Source: CADEFX01 sp046154585
GTDB lineage: Bacteria; Pseudomonadota; Alphaproteobacteria; Rhizobiales; Hyphomicrobiaceae
Length of the DNA: 64,000 nucleotides
Assembly: GCA_046154585.1 (NCBI GenBank)
Contig: JBJXDX010000103.1
Coordinates: 115,092-179,091 of the forward strand
Reading direction: 5' to 3'
Below, piece after piece: positions 16,250 through 25,541 of this stretch. A program made the translations under genes and the position numbers. Positions within the stretch are counted from its first letter, which is position 1. Every line of letters begins with the position of its first letter. Below the pieces are notes generated by a model, which saw nothing but the letters and a program-made list of their open reading frames with translations, searched no databases and was not told the DNA's origin.

Positions 16250-16930
16250 TTAGACGGATCCGGATTTCGCCAGCTTGGCCATGACGATCTTGGTTGCGCC
16301 GGAGATGTCACCCAGCTTTTCGCCCGCTCTCAACCGCACGTGAGTCTTCGGCTCGCCGGCCTGCTTCTCGAGTGCCCAATCGGCGACGGCCTCGGCCTCA
16401 GCAGGGGGCATAACGAGTACGCCGCTATCGTCCGCGATCACCGCATCGCCGGGGTTCACTTGGGCGCCGCCGCAGTTGATCGGCGTGTTGAAGGCGCCGG
16501 CAACGCCGAGAAGACGCGTCGTTATCGGGCTCGGGCCGCGACACCAGACAGGAAAGTCCTCGGCGCGGATCTCGGAAAAGTCGGTGCAGGGCCCGTCGAC
16601 GATCGCCGCCACGGCGCCTGACGCTTTGGCTGCCACGGCAACGCCGCCGCCAAGGCACGCGTGCTTGTCGTCTCCGAGCCGGTCGATCACGAGCACGTCG
16701 CCGGGGCGCAGCAAACTCAGCACGTGATGCAGCAGGGTCGAGTCCTGGCCAGGAATGGCCAGCGTTACCGCCGTGCCTGCGATCCGCTTGCCAGGCATCA
16801 CCGATTGGATGCGCCGGTCGCAGAACCCTTGATGGCGGATGTGTCCGGCCGTCGCTGTTTCCATTTTGGACAGCTTGGCGACAAGGCGCTGGTCCAGCTG
16901 CGGCGGCATGTCACGAAGAACGAAGCTCAT
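16250..16930 (-). CDS. RraA / HMG-aldolase-like family protein
   Basis: 226 aa, ATG at 16930 with AAGGAG 8 bases upstream. It has the RraA/MenG fold: ATAGHIRHQG near the start, GTAVTLAIPGQD, RPGDVLVIDRLGDDKHACLGGGVA (about 75-98) and a GVVAIVDGP-like segment. In active aldolases/decarboxylases the next motif is G-x-x-R-D, giving the catalytic Arg and the metal-binding Asp. Here it is GPCTD, keeping Asp but losing Arg. It may therefore be a degenerate enzyme or act on another acid. It lies upstream of the TRAP operon in the same direction but is separated from it by a palindromic repeat. Confidence 0.82.
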   Translation of the reverse strand: MSFVLRDMPPQLDQRLVAKLSKMETATAGHIRHQGFCDRRIQSVMPGKRIAGTAVTLAIPGQDSTLLHHVLSLLRPGDVLVIDRLGDDKHACLGGGVAVAAKASGAVAAIVDGPCTDFSEIRAEDFPVWCRGPSPITTRLLGVAGAFNTPINCGGAQVNPGDAVIADDSGVLVMPPAEAEAVADWALEKQAGEPKTHVRLRAGEKLGDISGATKIVMAKLAKSGSV

Positions 16931-16992
16931 TCAAATACTCCTTTGCTCTTGACCGTCTGGGCCTTGGCAACGGCCACCCGTGAGACGAGTTG

Positions 16993-17157
16993 CTAGTGTC
17001 CCGATTCCGAAGTTCGCCGGAGTGCTCGGCTGGGTCGGAAGCGAACTTCGGAATCAAGAGGGACACTAGAATCCATATTCCGCTAGCGTGCTTCAGATCG
17101 ATAAATTCGCTCCGAGCGCTCCCGAAAACACCGGCGAATTTCTCGATCATCACACTA
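16993..17157. repeat. two related palindromic elements in inverted tandem
   Basis: Element A (16993-17069): outer arms CTAGTGTCC / GGACACTAG and inner 15-bp perfect arms GATTCCGAAGTTCGC (17003-17017) / 17041-17055 around a 23-base loop. Element B (17097-17157): arms ATCGA-ta-AATTCGC / GCGAATT-tc-TCGAT around another 23-base loop, ending CACTAG. Read on opposite strands the two loops agree at about 13 of 23 bases, so they are copies of one element. The final CTAG of B supplies the stop codon of the downstream TRAP permease gene. It looks like a small non-autonomous palindromic element (REP/MITE-like). Confidence 0.72.
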
Positions 17158-18438
17158 GTCCTTCCCCATGATCGCATTCGGCAGGAAGAGCGTCAGCTCT
17201 GGCACGTATGTCACCAGGATGAGGGTGATGATAAGCGGTATCAGCATCGGCAGGATAGCGATCGTCACCTTCTCGAAGGGGACTCGCGCCACCTCGGAGA
17301 CCACGTAAAGGCCGATGCCCATCGGGGGCGTGGCAATGCCGATCAGCAGCCCGAGCTGGATGATGAGACCGAAGTGCACGCGATCGACGCCATAGGCGTC
17401 GGTAATGGGCAGGAGCGCTGGAACCAGGATCAGCTTGGCCGGGACACCTTCCACAAAGCAGCCGATAATGAGGAAGAAGATGATCAGTAGCGCCAGGAAC
17501 ACCGGCTTGGAGTCCGTCATGCCGAGCATGGCCTGCGCGAGTTTTTGCGGCGCCTGTTCAATGGCCAGGAGCCATCCCATCACTGTCGAGAAGCCGACGA
17601 TGATCATGACGACGCTCGTCATGAGCATGGTGTCCGTCAACGCCTTCCAGAGGTGCGCCCACGTGAGCTGGCGATAGAGAAGGCCGACCATCAGCGCATA
17701 CATGCAGGCCAGCACGCCGGCCTCTGTTGCTGTGGTGAACCCCGTGACGATGGCACCCATGATGATGCCCGGCGCCACGAGCGCGGCGATTCCTTCCCAT
17801 CCTGAACTGACGATTTGACGGAGGCTCGCTCTGGGTTGTGTCGGAATGTTGAAGCGCACGGCGTAGATCCGGTTGAAGATCATCAGCGAGATGCCGACGA
17901 GAATGCCGGGAATGATGCCGCCGAGGAACAGCCGCGCGACCGACGTATTGGAGAGGAAGGCGTAGACCACAAGCCCGACCGATGGCGGGATGATGGGTCC
18001 GACGACGGCGGAGGAGACCGTCAGGGCCGCCGCGAAGTCTGCGGGATAGCCGCGTTCGCGCATCGCTTTGACCTCGAGCTGGCCAAGCCCTGCTATGTCG
18101 CCGACGGCAGTGCCGTTGACGCCGGCGAAGATCATGGAGGCAAGCACGTTCACCTGTGCAAGGCCGGCTTTCATATGGCCGACCAGCGTCATGGCGAAAT
18201 TGAAGATCTTGTCCGTCATGCCACTGACGTTCATGAGGTTGCCGGTCAGAATGAAGAACGGCACGGCGACGAGGCTGGCGTTGTCGACACCTTCGAGGAT
18301 CTGCTGCGGCACGATGTAAAGACCGTCGCCATAACCGCCCCCGATCAGCGCGATGATGACGGCTCCGCCGATCGCCATGGCGACCGGCACGCGCAAGAGC
18401 ATCAGCACGGTGAAGCCAAGAAAAAGCCAGGTCGTCAT
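17155..18438 (-). CDS. dctM: TRAP transporter large permease (DctM)
   Basis: 427 aa, about 12 hydrophobic segments. Typical DctM stretches are visible: PVAMAIGGAVIIALI near the start, GVNGTAVGDIAGLG around 120-133 and a C-terminal GVDRVHFGLIIQLGLLIGIATPPMG. It forms the Na+-driven channel of a tripartite ATP-independent uptake system for organic acids. It overlaps no other gene; dctQ is 30 bp upstream. The stop codon lies in the CTAG end of the palindromic element, so the C-terminus may have been reshaped by it, though the length is normal for the family. Confidence 0.95.
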   Translation of the reverse strand: MTTWLFLGFTVLMLLRVPVAMAIGGAVIIALIGGGYGDGLYIVPQQILEGVDNASLVAVPFFILTGNLMNVSGMTDKIFNFAMTLVGHMKAGLAQVNVLASMIFAGVNGTAVGDIAGLGQLEVKAMRERGYPADFAAALTVSSAVVGPIIPPSVGLVVYAFLSNTSVARLFLGGIIPGILVGISLMIFNRIYAVRFNIPTQPRASLRQIVSSGWEGIAALVAPGIIMGAIVTGFTTATEAGVLACMYALMVGLLYRQLTWAHLWKALTDTMLMTSVVMIIVGFSTVMGWLLAIEQAPQKLAQAMLGMTDSKPVFLALLIIFFLIIGCFVEGVPAKLILVPALLPITDAYGVDRVHFGLIIQLGLLIGIATPPMGIGLYVVSEVARVPFEKVTIAILPMLIPLIITLILVTYVPELTLFLPNAIMGKD

Positions 18439-18468
18439 TCAATCACCCCTGCCCGAAAAATTCTGTCT

Positions 18469-18990
18469 TCAAGCCTCGGGATGCTCGAAGCTCTTGCGCA
18501 CCTCGGGAATGCCCATGAGCGCCTTGATGAGGTCGAGGAAAAAGTGCAGCCCCACGAGTGCCGCGGAGAGGAAGAGCGGGACGCTCATCCAATAGCGCTC
18601 CAGTGGAATGAGTTCCATGTCGCCGACCTGGGAGGCGAGCGTGCGGGGCGCCTCGGCGAGAAGAAGGCCCATCAGCCCGACGGTGATGATGTCGGACAGC
18701 AGGCGCGTCGCAACCAATGCCTTGTGCCCCATCAGATCGACGAAGTAGTCGACGGTGATGTCGGTGGCGCGCCGGTAGATGACGAAGAAGCCGAAGAAGG
18801 TCATCCACACGAACAGCAGCGTCGTCCACGGCCAGACGAGATTGAGGTTCTGGCCGACCGCGCCGCGCCAAAGGATGTTGACGGCGTTGATGGCGAGCAT
18901 TGCCAACAGAGCCAAGTTGGCAAGCGCAAGAAAGAGGCGCTCGGCGTAACCAAGGAATGTTTCGCCGAAGTCAATGCCCCGATTGAGCAT
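18469..18990 (-). CDS. dctQ: TRAP transporter small permease (DctQ)
   Basis: 173 aa with four membrane segments (about 20-42, 52-72, 95-115, 138-158). The DctQ pattern NAVNILWRGAVGQNLNLVWPWTTLLFVWMTFFG is visible at about 35-67. It links the periplasmic binding protein to the DctM channel. The binding-protein gene ends 2 bp upstream and dctM begins 30 bp downstream, giving the order dctP-dctQ-dctM. Confidence 0.94.
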   Translation of the reverse strand: MLNRGIDFGETFLGYAERLFLALANLALLAMLAINAVNILWRGAVGQNLNLVWPWTTLLFVWMTFFGFFVIYRRATDITVDYFVDLMGHKALVATRLLSDIITVGLMGLLLAEAPRTLASQVGDMELIPLERYWMSVPLFLSAALVGLHFFLDLIKALMGIPEVRKSFEHPEA

Positions 18991-18992
18991 GA

Positions 18993-19982
18993 CTACTGTT
19001 TTCTCGTCGCGGCCACCGCCTCCAGAAATCCCTTCGGTAGCTCGCCCTTGGCCTCACGCTCCTTGTAGAACTCGAGCATCTTCTTGGTCCAGGGCTTCAG
19101 ATCGGGCTCGCTGTAGCTGACCCCCTTGGCCTTCATGCGCGCAAGCGATTCTGTCGTCTCCTGCCCCATCAGCTTCTCGCTGTAATCGGCCGCATCCTTG
19201 AAGGCCTTCAGCAGGGCTTCCCTGTTGGCCGCATCCAGCGAGTCGAACGCCTTCTGGTTCATCATGAAGGCAATCGACTGATAATACTCATCGGTGCGCA
19301 CGATGTGCGGAGCGACCTCCTGGAACTTCATGCTTTCGACCAGCGCGATCGGGCTTGTCACGGCATTGACGAGACCGCGGCTGATCGCCTCGTAGCTTTC
19401 CGCCCAGCCGAGGACCCGCACCTCGCAGCCGAGATGCTGCCAGACCTCGACGCCGGTTTTGTCATTGGCCATGCGCATCTTCAGGCCCTTGACGTCGTCG
19501 ACCGACTTGACCTCCTTCGACGACAGCATGACCCGATAGGGGCCGCGCAGCACGCTGGTGAGATCCCCCAGAATGCCGATGCCGGCGTCGGCCTTGGCTT
19601 TGTCGAACCAGGCCTTGACCATGGGCGAGTTGACGAAGCGCACCCAGTGATTGCGGTCTTCGAACAGGAACGGCGCGTTCGACCACCGGATGTCCGGCAC
19701 CCATTTCTGCAGGAACACCGAGCCCTCGGCATAGATGTGCACGGTGCCGAGCTTCAGCTGCTCGAGGACGGCAGCCTCTTTGCCAAGCTGCTCGTTAGGA
19801 TACACTGTGACGGTGATCTTGCCTCCGGAATGTTTGGCCGTCTGGTCGGCAAAGTGCTGGAACACTTTGCCTTCAGGACCGTCGGCCGGCTGCTTCGTCG
19901 ACATACGCCAGACGACCTGCGCCTCCGCGTACGACATGCCCATCGCCAGCATGATTGTCAGTGCGAGCAAGGCTCTTCGCAT
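18993..19982 (-). CDS. dctP: TRAP transporter substrate-binding protein (DctP)
   Basis: 329 aa from the ATG at 19982 (GGGGA upstream); a GTG 21 bases earlier is less likely. The signal peptide ends at SYAEA. The mature protein has the DctP features TVTVYPNEQLGKEAAVLEQLKLGT (about 40-63), the KGLKMRMAND segment with the carboxylate-binding Arg, and the GLVNAVTSPIALVE helix. It delivers an organic acid to DctQM. The unlinked gamma-glutamyltransferase and 2-hydroxyacid dehydrogenase genes that follow on the plus strand suggest an acid or amino-acid derivative, which is inference. Confidence 0.93.
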   Translation of the reverse strand: MRRALLALTIMLAMGMSYAEAQVVWRMSTKQPADGPEGKVFQHFADQTAKHSGGKITVTVYPNEQLGKEAAVLEQLKLGTVHIYAEGSVFLQKWVPDIRWSNAPFLFEDRNHWVRFVNSPMVKAWFDKAKADAGIGILGDLTSVLRGPYRVMLSSKEVKSVDDVKGLKMRMANDKTGVEVWQHLGCEVRVLGWAESYEAISRGLVNAVTSPIALVESMKFQEVAPHIVRTDEYYQSIAFMMNQKAFDSLDAANREALLKAFKDAADYSEKLMGQETTESLARMKAKGVSYSEPDLKPWTKKMLEFYKEREAKGELPKGFLEAVAATRKQ

Positions 19983-20003
19983 GTGGTTCCCCGTACGTGT
20001 CAC

Positions 20004-20308
20004 CTATGGACATCCTGCCCGGCGATGCCTAGCAGAGCAGCTCCGATAGCTGAGCATTGCTTGATCGTTTCACAAAGTCCGACCGAGGTGAAGGGGCCTT
20101 GTTCTGCCGGCTTCCTGCGCAGTCTGGCGGACCGGCAAGCACTCTTCCCTGGTCGCGCTGGAGCGAGGCTGCCTGCAAGGGCAGGCCCTGACAGAAAAGG
20201 GTCGACACCACGGGGCTGTTTGCGCTTCATTTTGCAACGGCGAAAGTGTGGTGCGCGCGGCTGACTGGCACCGAGCATCGCCGGAAGACCGAGACAGGCG
20301 GTAGAACC
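20004..20308. other. intergenic region between the divergent TRAP and gamma-glutamyltransferase genes
   Basis: About 305 bases. It should hold both promoters, but I see no convincing -35/-10 pair, operator palindrome or RNA gene. Confidence 0.5.
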
Positions 20309-21991
20309 ATGACCTCTTCGAGCGAGCCGGCGCGGCGCGCGTTTGCGTTCACCTGCGAGAAGCAACCGGCGGTCGGCTCCCGTGGCATGGTGGTGACCAA
20401 CCACCCGCTGGCCTCGGCAGCGGGGGCCGAGGTTCTGCTGTCAGGCGGCAATGCCATTGATGCGGCGGCGGCGGCGCTGTTTGCGCTCACCGTGGTCGAG
20501 CCGATGATGGTCGGCATCCTCGGCGGCGGCGTCACGCATCTGCGCCTGCCGGACGGCCGGCACGTCGTGATCGATGCGCTTTCGACCGCGCCGGCGGCCG
20601 CGCGAGCGGATATGTATGAGACCACCGGCGATGGCCTTGCCAGCGCCCGTGGCACGGCCGGGCAGCGAAACGAGATCGGCGCAACTTCCATCGCGACGCC
20701 CGGAAATCTGGCCGGCTGGCTGCACATGCTGGAGCGATACGGCACGCGCCCGCTGGCCGAGGTTCTGTCCGCTGCCATCCGGTTCGCCGAGGGTGGTTTC
20801 GTCGCGACGCCCTACCTGGTCGATTGCGTGACCGATTGCGCCCCCAAGCTTGCGCGCGATACGGGCCTCAGCGCGCTCCTCTTGCCCGGTGGCAAGCCTG
20901 TTGCCGCCGGCAGCCGGATCGTACAGACCGATTATGCGCGAACTCTGAGGCGTTTCGCCGATGAGGGACCGGAACTGCTGTACGGCGGGGCTCTCGGCGC
21001 AGCCGTGGCGGAGCACATCGCAGCGCACGGTGGTACCTTGAGCCTTGCCGATTTGAAGCAATACGTGCTTGTGGAGCGCGAGCCGGTGGCGTCGAGCTAC
21101 CGTGGCCTCACCGTCATCGGTCCGCCGCCGCCGGCATCGGGCGGTGTGCATATCGCGCAGATGCTGAACATCCTCGAGGGTTTCGATGTTGGCAGCATGG
21201 GCTTCGGCTCGCCCGACGCCGTCCACCTCATTGCCGAGGCTCTGAAAATTGCATTCGCCGATCGCGCTGTTGCGACCGCCGATCCGGCGTTCGTCGATGT
21301 CCCCGTCGAGCGACTCATCTCCAAAGCCTACGCCGCAGAGCGCCGCGACGCCCTCGACATGACGCGCGCGCAGCAATGGCGTCGCGGAAAACTGCTCGGT
21401 GGCGAGTCGGCGAACACGACGCATGTCACCGTCGCAGATGCGGACGGGCACGTGGTCAGTGCCACGCACACGATCAATGGCCTATTCGGTTCCTCCGTCA
21501 TGATCCCGGGCACCGGCCTCATCGCCAACAACTACATGTATAACTTCGACCCGCATCCCGGGCGTGCCCTGTCCATTGCGCCGGGCAAGCGTGTGTTCTC
21601 GTCGATGGCGCCGATGATGGTGACGGACGGTCGGCGGGTCCTGCATGCGCTGGGGCTGCCCGGCGCGCTGCGCATCTTCCCCTCGGCATTCCAGGCCATC
21701 GTCAATTTGATCGATCATGCCATGCCGGCGCAGGACGCCGTCGAGGCGCCGCGCGTGTGGACCGAAGGCGGCGTGGTGGAGATGGAACCGGCCTATCCGG
21801 ATGCTATTGCCGAAACGCTGCGTCTTCGCGGTCATGAGATTTCGCGCGTCAGCCGCATCGCGGGCGGCATGAACGCGATCTCGATCGGCGCCGACGGTAT
21901 GATGACTGGCGTTGCCTGCTGGCGCGCCGATGGAACGCCGGTCGGCATTTCCGGGGGCCTTGCCCGCGCCGGCGTGCGGTTCGCAATTTGA
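20309..21991 (+). CDS. ggt: gamma-glutamyltransferase family (Ntn hydrolase)
   Basis: 560 aa from the ATG at 20309; the upstream reading from 20246 has no ribosome site. Large-subunit features: MVVTNHPLASAAGAEVL and GGNAIDAAAAALFAL (about 40-55), GGGVTHLRL, SIATPGNLAGW, PPPASGGVHIAQMLNILEG. The autocatalytic cleavage site is Thr370 in ANTTHVTVAD, whose Thr becomes the N-terminal nucleophile. No signal peptide is seen, unlike periplasmic GGTs, so it may act in the cytoplasm on a gamma-glutamyl amide or be an acylase-like relative. It is 30 bp upstream of the dehydrogenase gene. Confidence 0.92.
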   Translation: MTSSSEPARRAFAFTCEKQPAVGSRGMVVTNHPLASAAGAEVLLSGGNAIDAAAAALFALTVVEPMMVGILGGGVTHLRLPDGRHVVIDALSTAPAAARADMYETTGDGLASARGTAGQRNEIGATSIATPGNLAGWLHMLERYGTRPLAEVLSAAIRFAEGGFVATPYLVDCVTDCAPKLARDTGLSALLLPGGKPVAAGSRIVQTDYARTLRRFADEGPELLYGGALGAAVAEHIAAHGGTLSLADLKQYVLVEREPVASSYRGLTVIGPPPPASGGVHIAQMLNILEGFDVGSMGFGSPDAVHLIAEALKIAFADRAVATADPAFVDVPVERLISKAYAAERRDALDMTRAQQWRRGKLLGGESANTTHVTVADADGHVVSATHTINGLFGSSVMIPGTGLIANNYMYNFDPHPGRALSIAPGKRVFSSMAPMMVTDGRRVLHALGLPGALRIFPSAFQAIVNLIDHAMPAQDAVEAPRVWTEGGVVEMEPAYPDAIAETLRLRGHEISRVSRIAGGMNAISIGADGMMTGVACWRADGTPVGISGGLARAGVRFAI

Positions 21992-22021
21992 GGCCCTGAC
22001 CGAAGCAAGAGGAAGACCGCT

Positions 22022-22990
22022 TTGCCCCACACCATCGTTGTGCTCGATGTCATGCCTGCCAACCGGGCCGACCGGCTGCGCGCCTTTCTGCCGCCGGGCT
22101 TCGTGCTGACCCACGGCTCCGAGCCCGGCGAAGAACATATGAAGGCGATCATCCGCGATGCCGATTTTGCCATCTCGGGACAGGTGGCCGTTAGCGGTGA
22201 CGTGCTGCGCGCGGCGCGGCAGCTCAAGCTGCTGCACAAATGGGGCGTCGGGGTCGACAACCTCGATGTCGAGTCGGCGCGCCGACTGGGAATCAAGGTG
22301 GCCCGCACCACGGGGAGCAATGCCCTGTCGGTTGCCGAGTTCACCATCGGCTTGATGCTTGCATCGCTGCGCTTTCTGGCATTCGGCCACCAGCATCTGC
22401 AACAGGGGGTCTGGCGCGGTATTTCCAGCCTGCCGGCCGACACTTTCCTGCTGACAGGCAAGACGGTGGGCGTCGTCGGCTTCGGCGCCATCGGGCAGAA
22501 CGTGGCGCGCCTCCTGAAGAGCTTCGGCTGCAAGGTCCTTTATGCGAAGCGGACGCCGCTGGCTCCTGATGAAGCCTCTAGGCTCGGCGCGACCCATGTG
22601 ACGCTTGACGAGCTGATCGGGACGTCAGACATCGTTTCGCTGCATTGTCCGCTGACGCCCGAGACGCAGAACATGATCGACGCGGCGGCAATATCGCGCA
22701 TGAAGAAGACCGCGATCCTCGTCAACGTGGCGCGCGGCGGGGTCGTGGTCGAGGCGGATCTCGCTGCGGCGCTGCGCGCACGCACCATCCGGGGTGCCGC
22801 CATGGACGTGTTCTCGATCGAGCCGTTGCCAGCGACGAGCGAACTCATCGGCCTCGACAACATCGTTCTGACGCCGCATCTCGCGGCCGTCACCGCCGAC
22901 ACGTTCGAGCCGACGGTAAGACGTATGTTCGACAACATCGCGCGTGTCGCACGCGGGGAACCAGTGCCCGAGAGCGATAGTGTGGTCTAA
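22022..22990 (+). CDS. D-isomer-specific 2-hydroxyacid dehydrogenase
   Basis: 322 aa from a TTG at 22022, supported by AGAGGAAG a few bases upstream. It has the catalytic and nucleotide-binding domains of the formate/phosphoglycerate dehydrogenase family: LKLLHKWGVGVDNLDV (about 75-90), the NAD-binding GFGAIGQ, and the catalytic Arg (NVARGGVV), Glu (FSIEPL) and His (TPHLAA). It interconverts a 2-oxo acid and a D-2-hydroxy acid. It is cotranscribed with the gamma-glutamyltransferase gene. The substrate is unresolved. Confidence 0.93.
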   Translation: MPHTIVVLDVMPANRADRLRAFLPPGFVLTHGSEPGEEHMKAIIRDADFAISGQVAVSGDVLRAARQLKLLHKWGVGVDNLDVESARRLGIKVARTTGSNALSVAEFTIGLMLASLRFLAFGHQHLQQGVWRGISSLPADTFLLTGKTVGVVGFGAIGQNVARLLKSFGCKVLYAKRTPLAPDEASRLGATHVTLDELIGTSDIVSLHCPLTPETQNMIDAAAISRMKKTAILVNVARGGVVVEADLAAALRARTIRGAAMDVFSIEPLPATSELIGLDNIVLTPHLAAVTADTFEPTVRRMFDNIARVARGEPVPESDSVV

Positions 22991-23021
22991 GAAAGGCTGG
23001 CCGTTCTATTTGTTTACAGTG

Positions 23022-23534
23022 TTAGAGCTTGGAGGGCTTCGCGCTGCTCTCCCAATTCAGCAGCGCCAGATTGTTGCGGATGAATGGGTTGTTGGGGTCA
23101 GCGGCGTTTGCGGCTGCGAGCGTTTGGCGAGCCAGAGCGTAGTCGCCGCGCAGAATGTAGTGATAGCCGCGGTTGTTCAGCACCGCCGGCGTCTGGCCGA
23201 CCATTTTGAACAAGACGTTGTAGGCGCGGTCTGCCTGATCAAAGCGGCGCAGGCGATCGTAGGAGGCCGCAAGACCGAGCCAGGCCTCGGCGTTGTTGCG
23301 ATCTTCCTCGATGGCGAGTCGGAACGACTGCTCGGCCAATCCATAGTCGCCGTCGCGATAATAGCGCTTGCCTTTGGACAGTGCCCGCTCCGACGGCAGC
23401 GAGCCGAAGATCGAAGGCTCGGCGGCCGTCAGTGTCTCCAGATCATGAGGCCCGGCACTGCACGCGCCTAACAGCGTAGACAGGCCCAACATGAGAGATG
23501 CAAGCGCATTCGATCGCTTGACAACGCGGCACAT
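23022..23534 (-). CDS. tadD: Tad pilus TPR lipoprotein TadD
   Basis: 170 aa from the ATG at 23534 with GGGGGAT upstream. The lipoprotein signal ends in the lipobox LLGAC (Cys about residue 25), so it is anchored to the outer membrane. Three TPR units follow: ALSKGKRYYRDGDYGLAEQSF, AEAWLGLAASYDRLRRFDQAD and AVLNNRGYHYILRGDYALARQ (cited in part). TadD is a pilotin-like helper for secretin assembly in Flp-pilus systems. It is the last gene of the leftward tad operon, about 34 bp after tadC. Confidence 0.88.
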   Translation of the reverse strand: MCRVVKRSNALASLMLGLSTLLGACSAGPHDLETLTAAEPSIFGSLPSERALSKGKRYYRDGDYGLAEQSFRLAIEEDRNNAEAWLGLAASYDRLRRFDQADRAYNVLFKMVGQTPAVLNNRGYHYILRGDYALARQTLAAANAADPNNPFIRNNLALLNWESSAKPSKL

Positions 23535-23568
23535 GATATCCCCCACACACGGTCTTAGTTGCTTTCCA

Positions 23569-24549
23569 CTAAAAAAAAGCCTTGTGAATCCGTACGAACA
23601 GCGGCAGCAGCGCCACGATCAGCATCACAGGAAAAACAAACAACGCCAGCGGCAGCACGAGCTTGACCGGCAGGGCATGTGCTTTTTCCTCGGCACGCAA
23701 CAGGCGCCGCGCCCGCATCTCCTCGCTGTAGACCCGCAACGCCGAGGAGAGGTTGGTACCGAGTTCCTCGGTCTGCTGCAGGAGCGATCCGAGACTGCGG
23801 ATCTCATCGATACGCACGCGCTTGCCCAGGCTTTCGACCGCCTCCGCAAGCGGCCTGCCGGCCCGCAGCTCCAGACACATCAGGAACAGGTTTGCGCCCA
23901 GGAACGGATGCGTCACGGTCAGCTCCCGGCTGACCCGCTCGATGCCCGCGCGGGGCGTCAGACCGGCTTCCGAGCACACGACCAGCAGATCGAGAAAATT
24001 GGGAAAGCCGTTGCGGCATTGCTGCACCATGGCCCTCTGCCGGCGACTAACGACGAAGCTCGGCAGCATCATGCCCGAGCACGCGGCAGCGGCCGTCCAG
24101 GCTAGAACACCGATCGCCGAGGTTTCGGGGGCAAACTGTTGTATCAGCGCGAAGCTTGCCAGGGCCTGCAGTCCTCCCATGACCAGGCGGGCCACGTAGT
24201 ACCAGAAGACGGCGTCCTTGCTGAAAAACCCGGCGCGAATGAGGTCCCCACGGATCTTCGAAACGCCGGCGTCGCTGGTCGCCGACAGTCCTTTCTCCAC
24301 TGAAAACAGGAGCTCGGTGGCTTGATCGGCCACCGTGGCGGCAGTGCCGATCGCGGTCTGCGGCAGCGGACCCGAGGCCGGATTGAACGCGATGGCACGC
24401 CTGCGGATGGCCTGGCGGGATTGAGCAGCCTGCATGATCGCGAGGAGGGCGAGAAACACGAAACCGAAGACGGAGGCGACGAGCATCGGCACCATGTTGG
24501 CTTCCAGGAAGCCGCCAAGCGCGCTCAGATGTTGCGCGGATATCTGCAT
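23569..24549 (-). CDS. tadC: Tad pilus inner-membrane platform protein TadC
   Basis: 326 aa from the ATG at 24549, which overlaps the tadB stop (TGATG). It has the type II secretion F domain: an N-terminal membrane segment (about 15-40), RNGFPNFLDLLVVCSEAGLTPRAGIERV in the middle and the terminal hydrophobic stretch KLVLPLALFVFPVMLIVALLPLFV. With TadB it forms the inner-membrane core that the ATPase drives to extrude Flp pilin. Confidence 0.94.
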   Translation of the reverse strand: MQISAQHLSALGGFLEANMVPMLVASVFGFVFLALLAIMQAAQSRQAIRRRAIAFNPASGPLPQTAIGTAATVADQATELLFSVEKGLSATSDAGVSKIRGDLIRAGFFSKDAVFWYYVARLVMGGLQALASFALIQQFAPETSAIGVLAWTAAAACSGMMLPSFVVSRRQRAMVQQCRNGFPNFLDLLVVCSEAGLTPRAGIERVSRELTVTHPFLGANLFLMCLELRAGRPLAEAVESLGKRVRIDEIRSLGSLLQQTEELGTNLSSALRVYSEEMRARRLLRAEEKAHALPVKLVLPLALFVFPVMLIVALLPLFVRIHKAFF

Positions 24550-25541
24550 CACACGTCGATCTTGACCATGCGGTACATGAGAAGGTCACCCAGGGCCATC
24601 CAGATGACGGCCGCAACGAGAATCGGCTTGACAAGAGGCACGTGCCAAACCTCGCCATAGAAATGCGGCGCGATCAGATTGAGCAGCCCAAAGACGATGA
24701 GGGGGAGAAGCGTCAACATCAAAGCCGAGAAGCGGCCTTCGGCCGATAGAGCGCGCGCCTTCAGCCGCATCTTGGACCGCTCGCGAATGACCTTGGCGAT
24801 ACCGGTGAGAATTTCAGCCAGATTGCCGCCGGTCTTCGTCTGAATGCCTACAGCCACGACCAGAAGTGCAAGATCCGGCTGGCCGACACGCGTGCTGACG
24901 TTCATGAGCGCCCGCTCCAGATCGAGGCCATAGGTCATCTCGTCGGAGGCGATCGAGAACTCCGTACCTATGGGGTCGGGCAACTCGCGGACGACCAGCC
25001 GAATGGCTGATGCGATGGGATGGCCGGCGCGCAGACCGCGTACGAGCACATCGATCGCCTCGGGGAGCTGCTCCTCGAATTTGCGGCGGCGTCGGTCGCG
25101 CAGCACCACGAGCACGAGGATCGGCAAGCCGAGCCCGCCGACGACTCCCAAGATGGCAGCGATTGGAATACTTCCCGTTGCCAGCGCCAGCGCGGCGAAC
25201 AAGACCGCGCCGCTTGCGATCGCGCCGAGGGGCAGAGTAGCTATGCCCCAGTGCACACCCGACTGCAGAATGAGCCGGTTCAGCCAGACCGTCTGCATGG
25301 CATAGCCGCCCTCGGGCGTGAGGCTGCGTTGCCGCCGCTTCTTGATCAGGGATGCCTGCCCGTCCTGCTGGCGGCTAGCCGCACGCATGCGCCGGCCGAC
25401 ATCGCTGCGTGTGGCCGAGCGCCTGGCCAACGAGAGGAAAATTGCCTCGAACGTAAGAAAGAACAGGCAGAAGATGGAGATGAGCAGCACGTATCCCGTA
25501 GCGCCGCCGAAGTCCACGTCCTGAAAGTAGGAACGGATCAT
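24549..25541 (-). CDS. tadB: Tad pilus inner-membrane platform protein TadB
   Basis: 330 aa. A membrane segment at about 13-35 is followed by two central ones (about 98-140) and a T2SSF domain recognisable from QLPEAIDVLVRGLRAGHPIASAIRLV and GIQTKTGGNLAEILTGIAKVIRER. C-terminal membrane helices close it. The start overlaps the ATPase stop by 4 bases (ATGA), and the end overlaps tadC. It pairs with TadC in the pilus assembly platform. Confidence 0.94.
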   Translation of the reverse strand: MIRSYFQDVDFGGATGYVLLISIFCLFFLTFEAIFLSLARRSATRSDVGRRMRAASRQQDGQASLIKKRRQRSLTPEGGYAMQTVWLNRLILQSGVHWGIATLPLGAIASGAVLFAALALATGSIPIAAILGVVGGLGLPILVLVVLRDRRRRKFEEQLPEAIDVLVRGLRAGHPIASAIRLVVRELPDPIGTEFSIASDEMTYGLDLERALMNVSTRVGQPDLALLVVAVGIQTKTGGNLAEILTGIAKVIRERSKMRLKARALSAEGRFSALMLTLLPLIVFGLLNLIAPHFYGEVWHVPLVKPILVAAVIWMALGDLLMYRMVKIDV

